Counted from the stretch's first letter, positions 33,247-42,571 are shown. The stretch: DNA of 64,000 nucleotides from JACPFV01 sp038043245 (GCA_038043245.1 JBBTCH010000003.1:62001-126000); one strand, 5' to 3'. Translations and numbers: made by a program. Notes: generated by a model from the letters alone, not told the origin.

Positions 33247-34760
33247 GCGAGCTGACACTGGATTCGCTGCGGGCGGAACTCGAATCGCGCAAAGCCGCCG
33301 CGCTGAATATGGGCGGCGACGCGAAGCTGGCTCAGAGAAAATCGATTGGCCAGCTCAACGCACGTGAACGCATCGAACGGTTGTTTGATGCGGATTCATT
33401 TTTAGAGAGCGGCCTGCTGGCGACTTCGTACCGCGATGAAGACCGCGAACGCACGCCAGCCGACGGCAAGGTCACGGGGTTCGGCCGCATCAACGGCCGC
33501 GAAGCCGCTTGCGTGTCGAACGACTTCACCGTGATGGGTGCGTCCTCAAGCTGGGTCAATTCGCGGAAGATTAAACACATGAAAGAGACTGCGACCCGTC
33601 GCGGTCTGCCGCTGGTGTTCTTCGGCGAATCCACCGGGGCACGCATGCCCGACGTGATGGGCGCCGAGGCGATGGGCGCGGGCGACAACCCGACGCAGTA
33701 TCTGCGCACCCGCGAAACGCCGTGGGCATCCGCGCTGCTCGGCCACTGTTATGGCTCGTCGGCCTGGTATGCGGCGATGTCGGATTTCGTGGTGATGCGC
33801 AAAGGCGCGATTCTCGCCGTCTCCAGTCCCAAGCTCACCTCGCTGGCGACCGGCGAGAACCTCGATCCCGAAGAACTTGGTGGCTGGAAACTACACAGCG
33901 AAATCACTGGCCTGGCTGACCACGTGGTTGAAAGTGACGAAGCCGCGATTGATGCGATCAAGGTTTTTCTCTCATACCTGCCTTCGCATCGCCGCGAAGC
34001 GCCGCCACGAAACGCCACGGTCAACGCGCCGGACGCTGAACAACTCGCAAAAGTTTTCCCGATCGAGCGCAAGCGCGTCTATGACGCGCGCAAAGTGCTG
34101 AACTGCATCTTCGACCGCGATTCGCTGTTCGAACTCAAGCAGGGCTTTGGTCGCGCGCTGGTCACTGCGTTCGCGCGGCTCGACGGCCAGACCGTCGGCG
34201 TGCTCGCCAACAATCCTTTGATCAAGGGCGGCGCGATCGACGCCGACGCCTGCGTCAAGGCGACCTCGTTCCTGATCCTGTGCGATTCGTACAACATCCC
34301 GGTGGTGTTCATGGTGGATCAGCCCGGATTCCTCATCGGCATCGACGGCGAACGCCGTGGCATGCCGGGCAAGGTGATGAACTGGATGCAGGCGCTGTCG
34401 CTGGTGTCGGTGCCGAAGATCTGCGTGGTGATGCGCAAGAACTACGGACAGGCGCTGCTCAACATGGGCGGCGGCGGCAATGCGCAGGAAACGCTGGTGT
34501 GGACCACCGCCGACATCGGCTTCATGACCGCCGAGTTCGGCGCGAAGATCGTCCACGGGGCCGACGCGCCGCAGGAAAAAATCGACGAGATGGCGCGTTC
34601 GACTTCGCCTTATGCGATGGCCGGTTTCTTCAACGCCCAACAAATAATTGATCCGCGTGAAACGCGTACGCATCTGATCCGCCTGCTGGAGATTCACCGC
34701 ATGCGTGCCAGTAGCGGCGTCGGTGAACACTTGATGCGAACCTGGCCAACACGACTATGA
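33243..34760 (+). CDS. Acyl-CoA carboxyltransferase beta subunit (CT2)
   Basis: 505 aa of the same carboxyltransferase family: QLNARERIERLFDADSF, VSNDFTVMGASSSW, GESTGARMPDVMGA, LANNPLIKGGAIDADA and VFMVDQPGFLIGIDGE, with a glycine-rich loop (NMGGGGNAQETLVW). Together with CT1 and the carrier it could make a hetero-oligomeric carboxylase core or a transcarboxylase. It overlaps the CoA-transferase stop and the hydrolase start, both by ATGA. Confidence 0.88.
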   Translation: MSELTLDSLRAELESRKAAALNMGGDAKLAQRKSIGQLNARERIERLFDADSFLESGLLATSYRDEDRERTPADGKVTGFGRINGREAACVSNDFTVMGASSSWVNSRKIKHMKETATRRGLPLVFFGESTGARMPDVMGAEAMGAGDNPTQYLRTRETPWASALLGHCYGSSAWYAAMSDFVVMRKGAILAVSSPKLTSLATGENLDPEELGGWKLHSEITGLADHVVESDEAAIDAIKVFLSYLPSHRREAPPRNATVNAPDAEQLAKVFPIERKRVYDARKVLNCIFDRDSLFELKQGFGRALVTAFARLDGQTVGVLANNPLIKGGAIDADACVKATSFLILCDSYNIPVVFMVDQPGFLIGIDGERRGMPGKVMNWMQALSLVSVPKICVVMRKNYGQALLNMGGGGNAQETLVWTTADIGFMTAEFGAKIVHGADAPQEKIDEMARSTSPYAMAGFFNAQQIIDPRETRTHLIRLLEIHRMRASSGVGEHLMRTWPTRL

Positions 34761-36064
34761 ATAATTTCCTGCGTGGCTTTTCCCTGTTGCTGTGCCTGAT
34801 GTCTGGGCAGACGCTGGCGCAACCTTGCGAGATGGTGATCTCGCTCGAAACCGTGTTCGCGGAGGTTAGCCAACCGCAGGTATTCGATTGGCAGGGAACC
34901 TTCGTCGAGGATGCAGAAGTCTGTTTCCCCTCGCGCCAATCCGGTGCGCAACTGAAAAGCTGGTTCGTGGCCCCAGAGGATGTCGAGACCCGGCCGGCAG
35001 GATCAACGCCCGTGGTCGTGATTGGCCCGGGCAGTGTCAACGGCCTCGCCACCTACTACCGGTGGTCTGCGCGCGAGCTGGCCAACCACGGGTATCTGGT
35101 GCTGGTGGTGGATCCGCAGGGCGTCGGTCGTTCTGAAATCGTCGAGCTCGGTAGCTGCGGGGCTACGGGTTGTCCCGGAGTGCCGTTCCAGCAGGCGTCC
35201 AACTATGTAGACGCACTTGCCAGTGGGATCGACTTCGCGTTCACGCGCGAACATCCCTGGCTGGCCAAGGCCGATCTGAGCCGCATCGGCATCGCCGGAC
35301 ACTCCCTCTCGGCGCGTGCGGCTACGTTTCTTGGCGGCCTGGATCAGCGGGTCGGTGCGGTCGTGGCCTGGGATCACATGGCCAGCGACCTGCATGGCGA
35401 CGCGGGCACGCCCAGCGGCGAGGGCGTCTGCGCCAACCTGATCGGCGGAGAGATACCAGGCACTTCCGAGCCGGTGACGCCCCGGGCGCCGACCATGGGC
35501 CAGGCTTCGGACGCGAACGGCACCTGCAATTTTGAAACCAATATCGCCAACACCGGCCCTAACGGCATCGGCAGCGACCCCGAGCTGAAGAAAACCGGAT
35601 ACGAGCATTGGCGGGCTGCGGGCATTCCCAGCATGGTGCTGGTATTCAACGCGGCGGCGCATGGCAACTGGGCGCAGTCTCAACGCGAAGGCGTCTCGGA
35701 ACAGTTACAGCTGTTCCAGCACTACACCCGCGCCTGGTTTGATCTGTATCTGAAGGGCGATGAAAGCGCACGCGGCAGATTGGCGGCGAACGAAGTGCTT
35801 GGGCTGCCGCTGGCGCAGCATCTGAGCAGCAAGTTCCGCTCGGCTTTGTTCATGCCTGAGAAGTTGCTGGACTGCGCCGATCTGGTCGCCGGGCTTTGTC
35901 TGCCCGGCACGGTCCCTGTATTGCCGCCCATTGTCAGCGCACCAGACAGTGAGGGTGGAGGCGGCATATTGCTTGGCGGCATCCCGCCGCTGACGATCGC
36001 ACTGATCTTGATCGGTGTGTTTTTCCGAGCGCGCAAATTCATTTCCAGTGGAGAAAAACGATGA
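34757..36064 (+). CDS. GHSLSA-type alpha/beta hydrolase with C-terminal membrane anchor (paralogue P3)
   Basis: A 435-aa exported hydrolase with a cleavable signal peptide (LLLCLMSGQTLAQ) rather than a lipobox. Ser183 in GHSLSA, Asp in MGQASD and His in NAAAHGNW form the likely triad. Extra cysteines in an insert (GSCGATGCPG) distinguish P3 and P5 from the lipoprotein paralogues. The C terminus GGGGILLGGIPPLT, a hydrophobic helix and RARKF resembles a sorting tail of the GlyGly-CTERM kind. Placement inside the carboxylase operon ties exported hydrolysis to CoA metabolism. Confidence 0.83.
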   Translation: MNNFLRGFSLLLCLMSGQTLAQPCEMVISLETVFAEVSQPQVFDWQGTFVEDAEVCFPSRQSGAQLKSWFVAPEDVETRPAGSTPVVVIGPGSVNGLATYYRWSARELANHGYLVLVVDPQGVGRSEIVELGSCGATGCPGVPFQQASNYVDALASGIDFAFTREHPWLAKADLSRIGIAGHSLSARAATFLGGLDQRVGAVVAWDHMASDLHGDAGTPSGEGVCANLIGGEIPGTSEPVTPRAPTMGQASDANGTCNFETNIANTGPNGIGSDPELKKTGYEHWRAAGIPSMVLVFNAAAHGNWAQSQREGVSEQLQLFQHYTRAWFDLYLKGDESARGRLAANEVLGLPLAQHLSSKFRSALFMPEKLLDCADLVAGLCLPGTVPVLPPIVSAPDSEGGGGILLGGIPPLTIALILIGVFFRARKFISSGEKR

Positions 36065-37401
36065 CTCCAGTGTCTGCAACAGCAAATGCCCCATCGGGGC
36101 CTGTCAAAGCGACCGGCTACGCATGGCTTGTCGTCACGTTGCTGATGCTGGCGCACGTGTTGTCCTTCGTCGACCGGCAGATCTTGAATCTGCTGGTCGG
36201 GCCGATCCGCAAGGATCTCGGCATCTCGGACACCGAGATGAGTCTGCTGATGGGCCTCAGTTTCGCGTTTTTCTACACCATCTGCGGCATCCCGCTGGCG
36301 CGCTGGGCGGACCGCGGCTCGCGCCGGTGGCTGATCGCCGGCGGCGCCTTTGCCTGGAGCCTTGCCACCGCGGCCTGCGGACTGGCGCAGCGCTATTCGC
36401 ACATGCTGCTGGCACGCGTCGGTGTCGGTGTCGGCGAGGCGACCTTGTCGCCGGCCTCGTTCTCGCTGATCACGGATTACTTTCCGCGCGAGCAACGCGC
36501 GTCGGCCATCAGCATCTTCGTCATGGGGGTGTACCTCGGCGGTGGTCTGGCGTTTCTGATCGGCGGCATCGTGGCTACCTACGCCGCGACTCACGGCGCC
36601 ATGACCTTGCCGCTCATAGGCGAGATCCGCACCTGGCAGGTGATCTTCCTGATCCTCGGCGCAGTCGGCGTGCTGTTCAGCCTGATGCTCCTGCTGGTGC
36701 GCGAACCGCCGCGCAGCTCGCCGGGCAGCACCGGCATCCCGATCCGTGAAGTCCTTGCAAAACTCAAAAGCAACCGGCGCACGCTGACCTGTCATCACCT
36801 GGGCTTCGCGGTCATTTCGCTGGCGGGTTATGGCAGCAGTGCCTGGATTCCCAGTTTTTACATCCGCGTGCATCACTGGACTCCGTACGAAGTGGGCCTG
36901 ACTTACGGCGTGATCCTGATGGTGTTCGGCGCGCTCGGCGTGAATTTTGGCGGACGTATCGCTGATTACTATCTGCGCCGCGGTGTCACCGACGCCTGCA
37001 TGCGCGTCGGCATGTGGGCCGCGATCCTTGCCGTGCCCAGCAGCCTGAGTTTCCTCACCTTCGAAAGTTACTGGGGCATCTTCGCCGCGCTGGCGGCCGG
37101 CACTTTCTTTTTCAGCATGCCGTTCGGCTGCGCGCCGGCTGCGTTGCAGGAGATCGTGCCCGCCAACATGCGTGCGCAAACCTCGGCGATCTATCTGTTC
37201 GTGATCAACATGATCGGTCTGGGGCTGGGCCCCACCGCCGTTGCCCTGGTCACCGACTACGTGTTCCATGACGATCAGGCCGTGGGCCAATCGCTGATGC
37301 TGATCAACGTGTCGTCGCTGATCATTGCGGCGATTCTGCTGGGTTTGGGCTTGAAGCCCTATCGGGAAAGTCTTGCGCGACAGCGCGCAGCGGAAGCGTG
37401 A
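36061..37401 (+). CDS. MFS transporter
   Basis: 446 aa with twelve predicted helices and the classic loop 2-3 motif (ARWADRGSRRWLIAGG), after SFVDRQILNLLVGPIRKDLG, which is typical of the spinster-like/organic-acid MFS branch that sits beside aromatic and ester catabolic genes. It probably imports the hydrolysis product. It overlaps both neighbours (ATGA upstream, GTGA downstream). A decayed C terminus of a relative lies at 23799-23930. Confidence 0.9.
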   Translation: MTPVSATANAPSGPVKATGYAWLVVTLLMLAHVLSFVDRQILNLLVGPIRKDLGISDTEMSLLMGLSFAFFYTICGIPLARWADRGSRRWLIAGGAFAWSLATAACGLAQRYSHMLLARVGVGVGEATLSPASFSLITDYFPREQRASAISIFVMGVYLGGGLAFLIGGIVATYAATHGAMTLPLIGEIRTWQVIFLILGAVGVLFSLMLLLVREPPRSSPGSTGIPIREVLAKLKSNRRTLTCHHLGFAVISLAGYGSSAWIPSFYIRVHHWTPYEVGLTYGVILMVFGALGVNFGGRIADYYLRRGVTDACMRVGMWAAILAVPSSLSFLTFESYWGIFAALAAGTFFFSMPFGCAPAALQEIVPANMRAQTSAIYLFVINMIGLGLGPTAVALVTDYVFHDDQAVGQSLMLINVSSLIIAAILLGLGLKPYRESLARQRAAEA

Positions 37402-38720
37402 ATTCGATGCGGGCCCGGATCGTTTTCGCCGTCGGTTTGATGGCGACCTGCGCCGCGAGCGCGTTCGAGTTCAACCCGGCACTGATGAAAGGCCGTAACT
37501 CCTACGTGACGATGGTGTTCGACGAGGCAGGTGGATTCACCTCGGCTGCGATCACGCCGGCAGACGACAGCTGGACCGCGCCGACCTACCCGAGCACTTA
37601 TCTGTGCCGCGCGCCCGAAGACACGACCGACCGCGCCAACTGTCGCTCGTATGGAATTTATGTCCCGACTACTTACGACGGCAGCAGGCCGGCGCCGCTG
37701 CATCTGTCGCTGCACGGCAACGGCGGCTTTGCCGAGGCGCAGATCGGTGACGTGCCCAAGAACGACGGCACCGGCACCACTGCGGCAGACAACTCCGGGC
37801 TGGAAGGGCGCTACAACCAGCTTGCCGAGCAGCACGGCTTCATCGCGGTTTATCCGAACGGCATTCCCAATGGCGGCAGCACGGTCAATGGCCGCATGTG
37901 GAACGACTGCCGCATCGGTGAACCGGCTTCGACCGCAGATGACGTCAAGTTCATCGGCGCCTTGCTCGACGATGTGATGTCCAGCCTCAACATGGATCGC
38001 GGCCGCGTTTACGCCAATGGTTACTCCAACGGCGCGGTGATGATGTTCCGGCTCTATGCCGAACTCGGCGAGCGCTTCACCGCGTTTGCGACGATGGCCG
38101 GCAATCAACCGCTGGATAACCAGACCGAGTGCGCTGCGCCGACGGTAAAAAAACCGCTGATGCTGGTGTTTGGCGACGAGGACGCGGTGGTGCCGTACTA
38201 CGGCGTCGGCGTGCGCGTCAGCATGCGCAGTGCCGACGACACGATCCTGTACTGGACGCAGCACCTGGGCGCCGATCAGCCGACCACCGACGATCGCGTG
38301 GCCTGGCAACTCAACTGGACGCTGGTGCCGAATGTGAGCAGCACCGACGGCAATCCCGATTCGCGCGGCTACACCAAAGTCTTCGGCAATGGTGCCGAAG
38401 GTACGCAGGGCGTCGGGCCCACTCTGGTGTTCGCCAAGAAAATCAATCAAGGCGGCCATACGCTTTCCGGGCTGACGCCGTTCACCAGTCAAGTGCTGGT
38501 GGCAACGCTCGGCCCGAAGAATCTGGATGTCCAGATCGCTGATGAGTTCTACAGCTTCTTCAGCCAGTTCGAGATGAAGGCTCCTCCGGCGGCTGTCCTC
38601 AGCGCCAGCGCCGCGTCTTCAGCAGCGCAGGGACGCGGCCTGTTGCTCGGCGGTCTCGCACTTTCGACCTTGCTGGCCTTCGCCGCGTTCGCGTCTTTCC
38701 GTTTTCTTCTGACCCCGTAA
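37398..38720 (+). CDS. PHB-depolymerase-family esterase with C-terminal anchor
   Basis: 440 aa with a signal peptide (AVGLMATCAASA). The alpha/beta hydrolase shows HLSLHGNGGF, nucleophile Ser210 in NGYSNGAVMM, acid in VFGDEDAVVP and His in GGHTLSG, like esterases annotated as poly(3-hydroxybutyrate) depolymerase or feruloyl esterase. The C terminus GRGLLLGGLALST, a hydrophobic helix and a short end repeats the pattern seen in P3 and P5. The GTG start overlaps the MFS stop as GTGA; an ATG three codons later is the alternative. Confidence 0.83.
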   Translation: MNSMRARIVFAVGLMATCAASAFEFNPALMKGRNSYVTMVFDEAGGFTSAAITPADDSWTAPTYPSTYLCRAPEDTTDRANCRSYGIYVPTTYDGSRPAPLHLSLHGNGGFAEAQIGDVPKNDGTGTTAADNSGLEGRYNQLAEQHGFIAVYPNGIPNGGSTVNGRMWNDCRIGEPASTADDVKFIGALLDDVMSSLNMDRGRVYANGYSNGAVMMFRLYAELGERFTAFATMAGNQPLDNQTECAAPTVKKPLMLVFGDEDAVVPYYGVGVRVSMRSADDTILYWTQHLGADQPTTDDRVAWQLNWTLVPNVSSTDGNPDSRGYTKVFGNGAEGTQGVGPTLVFAKKINQGGHTLSGLTPFTSQVLVATLGPKNLDVQIADEFYSFFSQFEMKAPPAAVLSASAASSAAQGRGLLLGGLALSTLLAFAAFASFRFLLTP

Positions 38721-38726
38721 TCCCCA

Positions 38727-40082
38727 ATGAACAAATACCTGCTGGCCTGCGCATTATTGATACACACACATGTTTCTTACGGCGGCGTCAGTGCCGATGA
38801 GGCAGCTCGGCTCGGGCGGGATCTCACTCCGATCGGCGCCGAGCGTGCGGGCAACGTCGAGGGCAGCATCCCCGAATGGACGCCGCTCCGGCCTTACGGC
38901 AGTCCGCCGGGAAAGTACACGCTGGATCCGAAGATGGCCGAGGAAAAACCGCTGTTCACGATCACGGCGGCGAATGCCGCGCAATACGCCAATCGCCTGA
39001 CGGCGGGCCACCGCAAACTCTTGCAGACGTATCCGACCTACCGGATGCAGGTCTATCCGAGCCGGCGTGATGTCAGCTGGCCCGACGCCATCGTGGATGC
39101 CACGCGCGTTAATGCGACGCGTTGCGGGCGTGACGGCGACGAGACGCTCGACAACTGCAGGCTGGGATTCCCGTTTCCGATTCCGCAGGCAGGCGCCGAG
39201 CCGATCTGGAACCACAAGCTGAAATGGCGAGGCGAGGCGCTGACCCGCTACAACAACCAGCTGATCGTGCAAAGCGACGGCCGTTATCAGCTGACCAAGC
39301 TGGTGGAGGACGTGGACTATCCGTACGCCAGCATCGTCAATCCAGTGCCACTGACGCGCACCTCGGCCGAGTTCTCGCGCTATCTGTCGCAGACCCTGGC
39401 GCCGCCGCGGCTCGCGGGCACGTTCCTGCTGTTCGTTGACCGTGTCGCCGCCGGCAGTCAGGGCCGCGCCGGCTGGACCTACTCGCCCAGTCTGCGTCGA
39501 GTGCGTCGCTCGTCGAACCTGTGCTGCGACAACCCTTACGAGGGCACCGACGGCCATCAGTTCTACGACCAGATCGACATGTTCAACGGCACCTTGTCGC
39601 GCTTCAACTGGCAACTGCTCGGCAAGCGCGAGCTGTACATCAGCTACCACGCCAACCGCATCGCCAACCCCAAGATCAAGTACGCCGACATGGTGCGGCC
39701 CGGCCACTTCAATCCGGAGCTGCCGCGCTACGAGCTGCACCGCGTCTGGGTGGTGGAAGGCACGGTGAAGCCGAGCGTCTCGCACACCTTCAAGCGGCGC
39801 GTGCTGTATCTCGACGAGGACACCTGGACCATTGTCGCCGTGGATGCCTATGACCATCGCGACGGGCTGTATCAGTTCCAGGAGGGGCATCTGCTGGTCG
39901 CCGCACGCATGCTGGCCGGCTTCACCTCGCCCGAGCTGATTTACCACTTCAGCTCCGGGCGTTATTTCGTGACCGGCGTCGCCAACGAGGACAAGCCGCC
40001 CAATACCGACCCCAAGTTCCCCGCCGACCACTTCACGCCCGAGGCTTTGCGCAGGCGTGCGAGCGTGGGCGCGGGCGAGTAG
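38727..40082 (+). CDS. DUF1329 family exported protein (copy 2)
   Basis: 451 aa with a signal peptide (YLLACALLIHTHVSYGG) and the same family landmarks as copy 1 (RLGRDLTPIGAERAGN, EGSIPEWT, FPFPIPQAGAEPIWNHKLKW, VDAYDHRDGLYQFQEGH). It is the last gene of the nine-gene operon, six bases after the esterase, and has no DUF1302 partner nearby, unlike copy 1. That suggests that it works with the receptor or with the DUF1302 barrel at 2889. The ligand is unknown. Confidence 0.86.
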   Translation: MNKYLLACALLIHTHVSYGGVSADEAARLGRDLTPIGAERAGNVEGSIPEWTPLRPYGSPPGKYTLDPKMAEEKPLFTITAANAAQYANRLTAGHRKLLQTYPTYRMQVYPSRRDVSWPDAIVDATRVNATRCGRDGDETLDNCRLGFPFPIPQAGAEPIWNHKLKWRGEALTRYNNQLIVQSDGRYQLTKLVEDVDYPYASIVNPVPLTRTSAEFSRYLSQTLAPPRLAGTFLLFVDRVAAGSQGRAGWTYSPSLRRVRRSSNLCCDNPYEGTDGHQFYDQIDMFNGTLSRFNWQLLGKRELYISYHANRIANPKIKYADMVRPGHFNPELPRYELHRVWVVEGTVKPSVSHTFKRRVLYLDEDTWTIVAVDAYDHRDGLYQFQEGHLLVAARMLAGFTSPELIYHFSSGRYFVTGVANEDKPPNTDPKFPADHFTPEALRRRASVGAGE

Positions 40083-40091
40083 TTGGGAACA

Positions 40092-40119
40092 TTGACATTT
40101 GTATAAAAACATGTATGTT
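40092..40119 (+). promoter_or_regulatory. Promoter of the 40.2-kb hydrolase cluster
   Basis: A consensus -35 TTGACA (40092-40097) and a -10-like TATGTT (40114-40119) are spaced by 16 bp. The region is flanked by an inverted repeat GGGAACAT...ATGTTCCC (40085-40122). The regulon motif overlaps the -10 box, a position suited to repression. Confidence 0.6.
40103..40119 (-). promoter_or_regulatory. Candidate operator, AACA-N5-GTTTTTAT motif (site 4)
   Basis: On the minus strand it reads AACATACATGTTTTTAT, an exact match to the shared form. It overlaps the -10 element of the plus-strand promoter for the gene at 40209; since the core is nearly palindromic the orientation may not matter. Confidence 0.55.
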
Positions 40120-40208
40120 CCCAAGCAAAGCACTATGACGGTCAAGCGTTACTTCCGTACCGGCCTTGACCGCCAATAACCATAACGGTGCGGGCAAGGA
40201 GATCAGCA

Positions 40209-41249
40209 ATGAGTCGTATTTCTTTGGTGGCAGATGCAGGGTTGTGTTCGCGTGTGGTAGCGGCAATCGTGGCGATATTCGTTGGGGGCTATTCAGCACA
40301 AGGCTTGGCTCAGACCGACGCGCAGAGAATTCAGGCGGCGACGACGACCGCCAATACCAATGCGTTCTGCAATGCGCTGCCCAAGTTTTACTGGGAGATC
40401 GGCAAGGGCAGCCAGAGCACGCCGATGGCCAGTGGCAGCCGTGGCGGCGGGGCACCCTCAGCGACGACCCAGATGCCGGTTTACTCCGCCAGCAAATGGG
40501 TCTACGGCGCCTATGTCTTCCAGAAGCGCAGTGGTGTGCTGAGCACGGCGGATCGGCGAGCGGCCACCATGAGCATGGGCTATACCGAAAACAGCGCGTG
40601 TCTGTTCGATACCACCGTCGGCACTTGTCACACCGCGATGGACGCCTATGACCCGGCCGCATTGGATAAATTCTTCTACGCCTCCGGGCACTTCCAGAAG
40701 CACGCCTCGGTCGATCTCGCGCTTTCGGCCATGAACAAGACGCAACTGGCTACCGAAATCCATAGCCAGGTCGGCAGCGATTTCGTTTTTACCTACAACC
40801 AGCCGCAGTTGGCGGGGCGCGGCAAGAGCAGCGCGACGGACTACGCGAAATTCCTGCGCAAGATCCTGAATGGGCAGTTGCTGTTGTCCGGCAGCGCATT
40901 GGGGTCGGACGCCGTCTGCACCTATACCGACCCGACGGATCCGCTGACGGGGAGGACGAACTGTCCCACCGCGTTGTACTCGCCTGTCGATGATGCCGCA
41001 GTCGGTCTCCAGGAAGCCTGGCACTACTCGATCGGGCACTGGGTGGAAGATGACCCGGTGTGGCTTGCGAACGGTGGTGATGCGGCCTACAGCAGCCCCG
41101 GCGCGGCGGGTTTTTATCCCTGGATCGACTCCTCGCGAACCTATTACGGGATTCTTGCCAGAAATGAGGTAGGCGCCACCTCCTCCGGGGAGTCGGTTAA
41201 ATGCGGGCGGTTGATCCGCAAGGCCTGGCTCACGGCTACCGCGCAGTAG
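40209..41249 (+). CDS. SxxK serine hydrolase, beta-lactamase-like, exported (copy 1)
   Basis: 346 aa with a long signal region (VVAAIVAIFVGGYSAQGLAQ). The segment PVYSASKWVYGAYVF carries an SxxK motif (Ser93, Lys96), FYASGHFQKHAS holds a possible second-motif Tyr, and the C-terminal GAAGFYPWIDSSRTYYGIL matches the third-motif region of class C beta-lactamase-like esterases. Such folds include esterases, amidases and nylon-oligomer hydrolases; the sequence does not say which. The ATG at 40209 has AAGGAG seven bases upstream. The next gene is a paralogue. Confidence 0.72.
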   Translation: MSRISLVADAGLCSRVVAAIVAIFVGGYSAQGLAQTDAQRIQAATTTANTNAFCNALPKFYWEIGKGSQSTPMASGSRGGGAPSATTQMPVYSASKWVYGAYVFQKRSGVLSTADRRAATMSMGYTENSACLFDTTVGTCHTAMDAYDPAALDKFFYASGHFQKHASVDLALSAMNKTQLATEIHSQVGSDFVFTYNQPQLAGRGKSSATDYAKFLRKILNGQLLLSGSALGSDAVCTYTDPTDPLTGRTNCPTALYSPVDDAAVGLQEAWHYSIGHWVEDDPVWLANGGDAAYSSPGAAGFYPWIDSSRTYYGILARNEVGATSSGESVKCGRLIRKAWLTATAQ

Positions 41250-41361
41250 TTGTCCTGGATCAGGCAGAGCTGAAACCTCTGCCTGATCCAAAATGGCTGA
41301 GCATCCCTTCCGCGTCGGACTCAGTTGCCAAACCGTCGTGGCGCGAACGAGGAGATCAACG

Positions 41362-42465
41362 ATAAACCGAGACATTTCATTCGTGGAGGGATTCAAAGGG
41401 TTCCGGGGCATGTGCGTATTGCTGGCCATCGCCCTCGCGTTCCCGGCATCCGCGCAGACCATCGCAGCGCGGACGCAGGCGGTCACCGACACCATCAACA
41501 ACAACAAGGATCTGGGCGAGATCTGCGCGATGGATTTCTACTGGGAAATCGGCGATCGCGATGCCCAGCGTGCTTCGGGCCAGAAGGGCACCTCGTTCAA
41601 GGCGACCACCGACATGCAGATTTATTCCGCCGGCAAATGGCTCTACAGCGCTTATGTGTTTCAGAAGCGTGGCGGTCAGCTGACCGCGGCGGACAAGGAC
41701 GCCCTGCGCATGCAGTCCGGCTACAACCAGAGCAATGCCTGCCTGGGCACCGCCACGCTTGCGCAATGCCAGAATCTGATGAATACCTACACTTCCTCGG
41801 CGGATATCAATAACCAGTACTACTACGCAGGCGGCCATTTCCAGAAGCATGCGACCGCCGTGCTGGGCATGGGCAGCAAGACCAAGCCGCAGATGGTGGC
41901 CGAGATGCAGGGCACGGCTGCCAGCCCACTGCTGAACACGCCCGACGGCGCCGACACCAACGTCGTTTTCACCCTGGCGACGCCGGTGATGGCCAGCGGC
42001 CACAAGACCACCGCTACCAACTACGCGGTGTTCCTGCGCAAGATGCTGAGCGGAACTCTGCTGCTATCGGGCAGCGCCTTGGGGTCGGATGGCGTGTGTA
42101 CCTATCCCGCTCCTAGTAATGCCCAAACCGGGCGCATGAATTGCCCGGGCGCGATTTATTCTCCGGCAGCGCCGATCCAACCTGGCGTGTATGAAGTGGA
42201 TGGTGGGACGAATGAGGCCTGGAGCTATTCCATAGGCCACTGGGTCGAGACCGATCCAGTCTGGCTCGCCGGCGGCGGTGATGCCGCCTACAGCAGCGCC
42301 GGCGCCGCCGGATTTTATCCGTGGATCGATTCGTCACGAACCTATTACGGCATTCTGGCGCGCAACATCCTGACCACCACCTCGGCCGGCGAGTCGGTCA
42401 AGTGTGGTCGCCAGATCCGCAAGGCTTGGTTGACGGGTATCGCGGCGCCGAGCGGCGTGCAATGA
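41362..42465 (+). CDS. SxxK serine hydrolase, exported (copy 2), probable ATA start
   Basis: 367 aa and similar to copy 1 throughout: QIYSAGKWLYSAYVF (Ser89, Lys92), YYAGGHFQKHATAV, LSGSALGSDGVCTY and GAAGFYPWIDSSRTYYGIL. The signal peptide is VLLAIALAFPASA. The start is unusual: GAGGAG (41349-41354) stands seven bases before ATA at 41362, the same spacing as AAGGAG-ATG in copy 1. Other in-frame candidates are GTG at 41383 and ATG at 41410, neither with a good ribosome site. An ATG-to-ATA change or rare AUA initiation are both possible. Confidence 0.7.
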   Translation: MNRDISFVEGFKGFRGMCVLLAIALAFPASAQTIAARTQAVTDTINNNKDLGEICAMDFYWEIGDRDAQRASGQKGTSFKATTDMQIYSAGKWLYSAYVFQKRGGQLTAADKDALRMQSGYNQSNACLGTATLAQCQNLMNTYTSSADINNQYYYAGGHFQKHATAVLGMGSKTKPQMVAEMQGTAASPLLNTPDGADTNVVFTLATPVMASGHKTTATNYAVFLRKMLSGTLLLSGSALGSDGVCTYPAPSNAQTGRMNCPGAIYSPAAPIQPGVYEVDGGTNEAWSYSIGHWVETDPVWLAGGGDAAYSSAGAAGFYPWIDSSRTYYGILARNILTTTSAGESVKCGRQIRKAWLTGIAAPSGVQ

Positions 42466-42477
42466 GTTTTTAAGCGC

Positions 42478-42516
42478 CACCCGCTTACGGTCGTTTACGG
42501 ACCGTGGCGGTGCTTG
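42478..42516. repeat. Solitary end of the 121-bp element or terminator-like hairpin
   Basis: CACCCGCTTACG (42478-42489) matches the left terminus of copy C, but the expected centre 50 bp further is absent. The next bases form a stem, ACGGTC with GACCGT, which may act as a weak terminator for the upstream hydrolase gene. Confidence 0.35.
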
Positions 42517-42571
42517 GGACGAACAGCGGGGGCCGTCCATGGATAAAATCAACCATTGAATTTTTCGTGAA

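Noticed and set aside
35722..37290. 522-aa minus-strand frame opposite the MFS gene
   Set aside because: Shadow of an MFS gene with twelve helices; the reverse is rich in His, Gln and Arg, with no family features.
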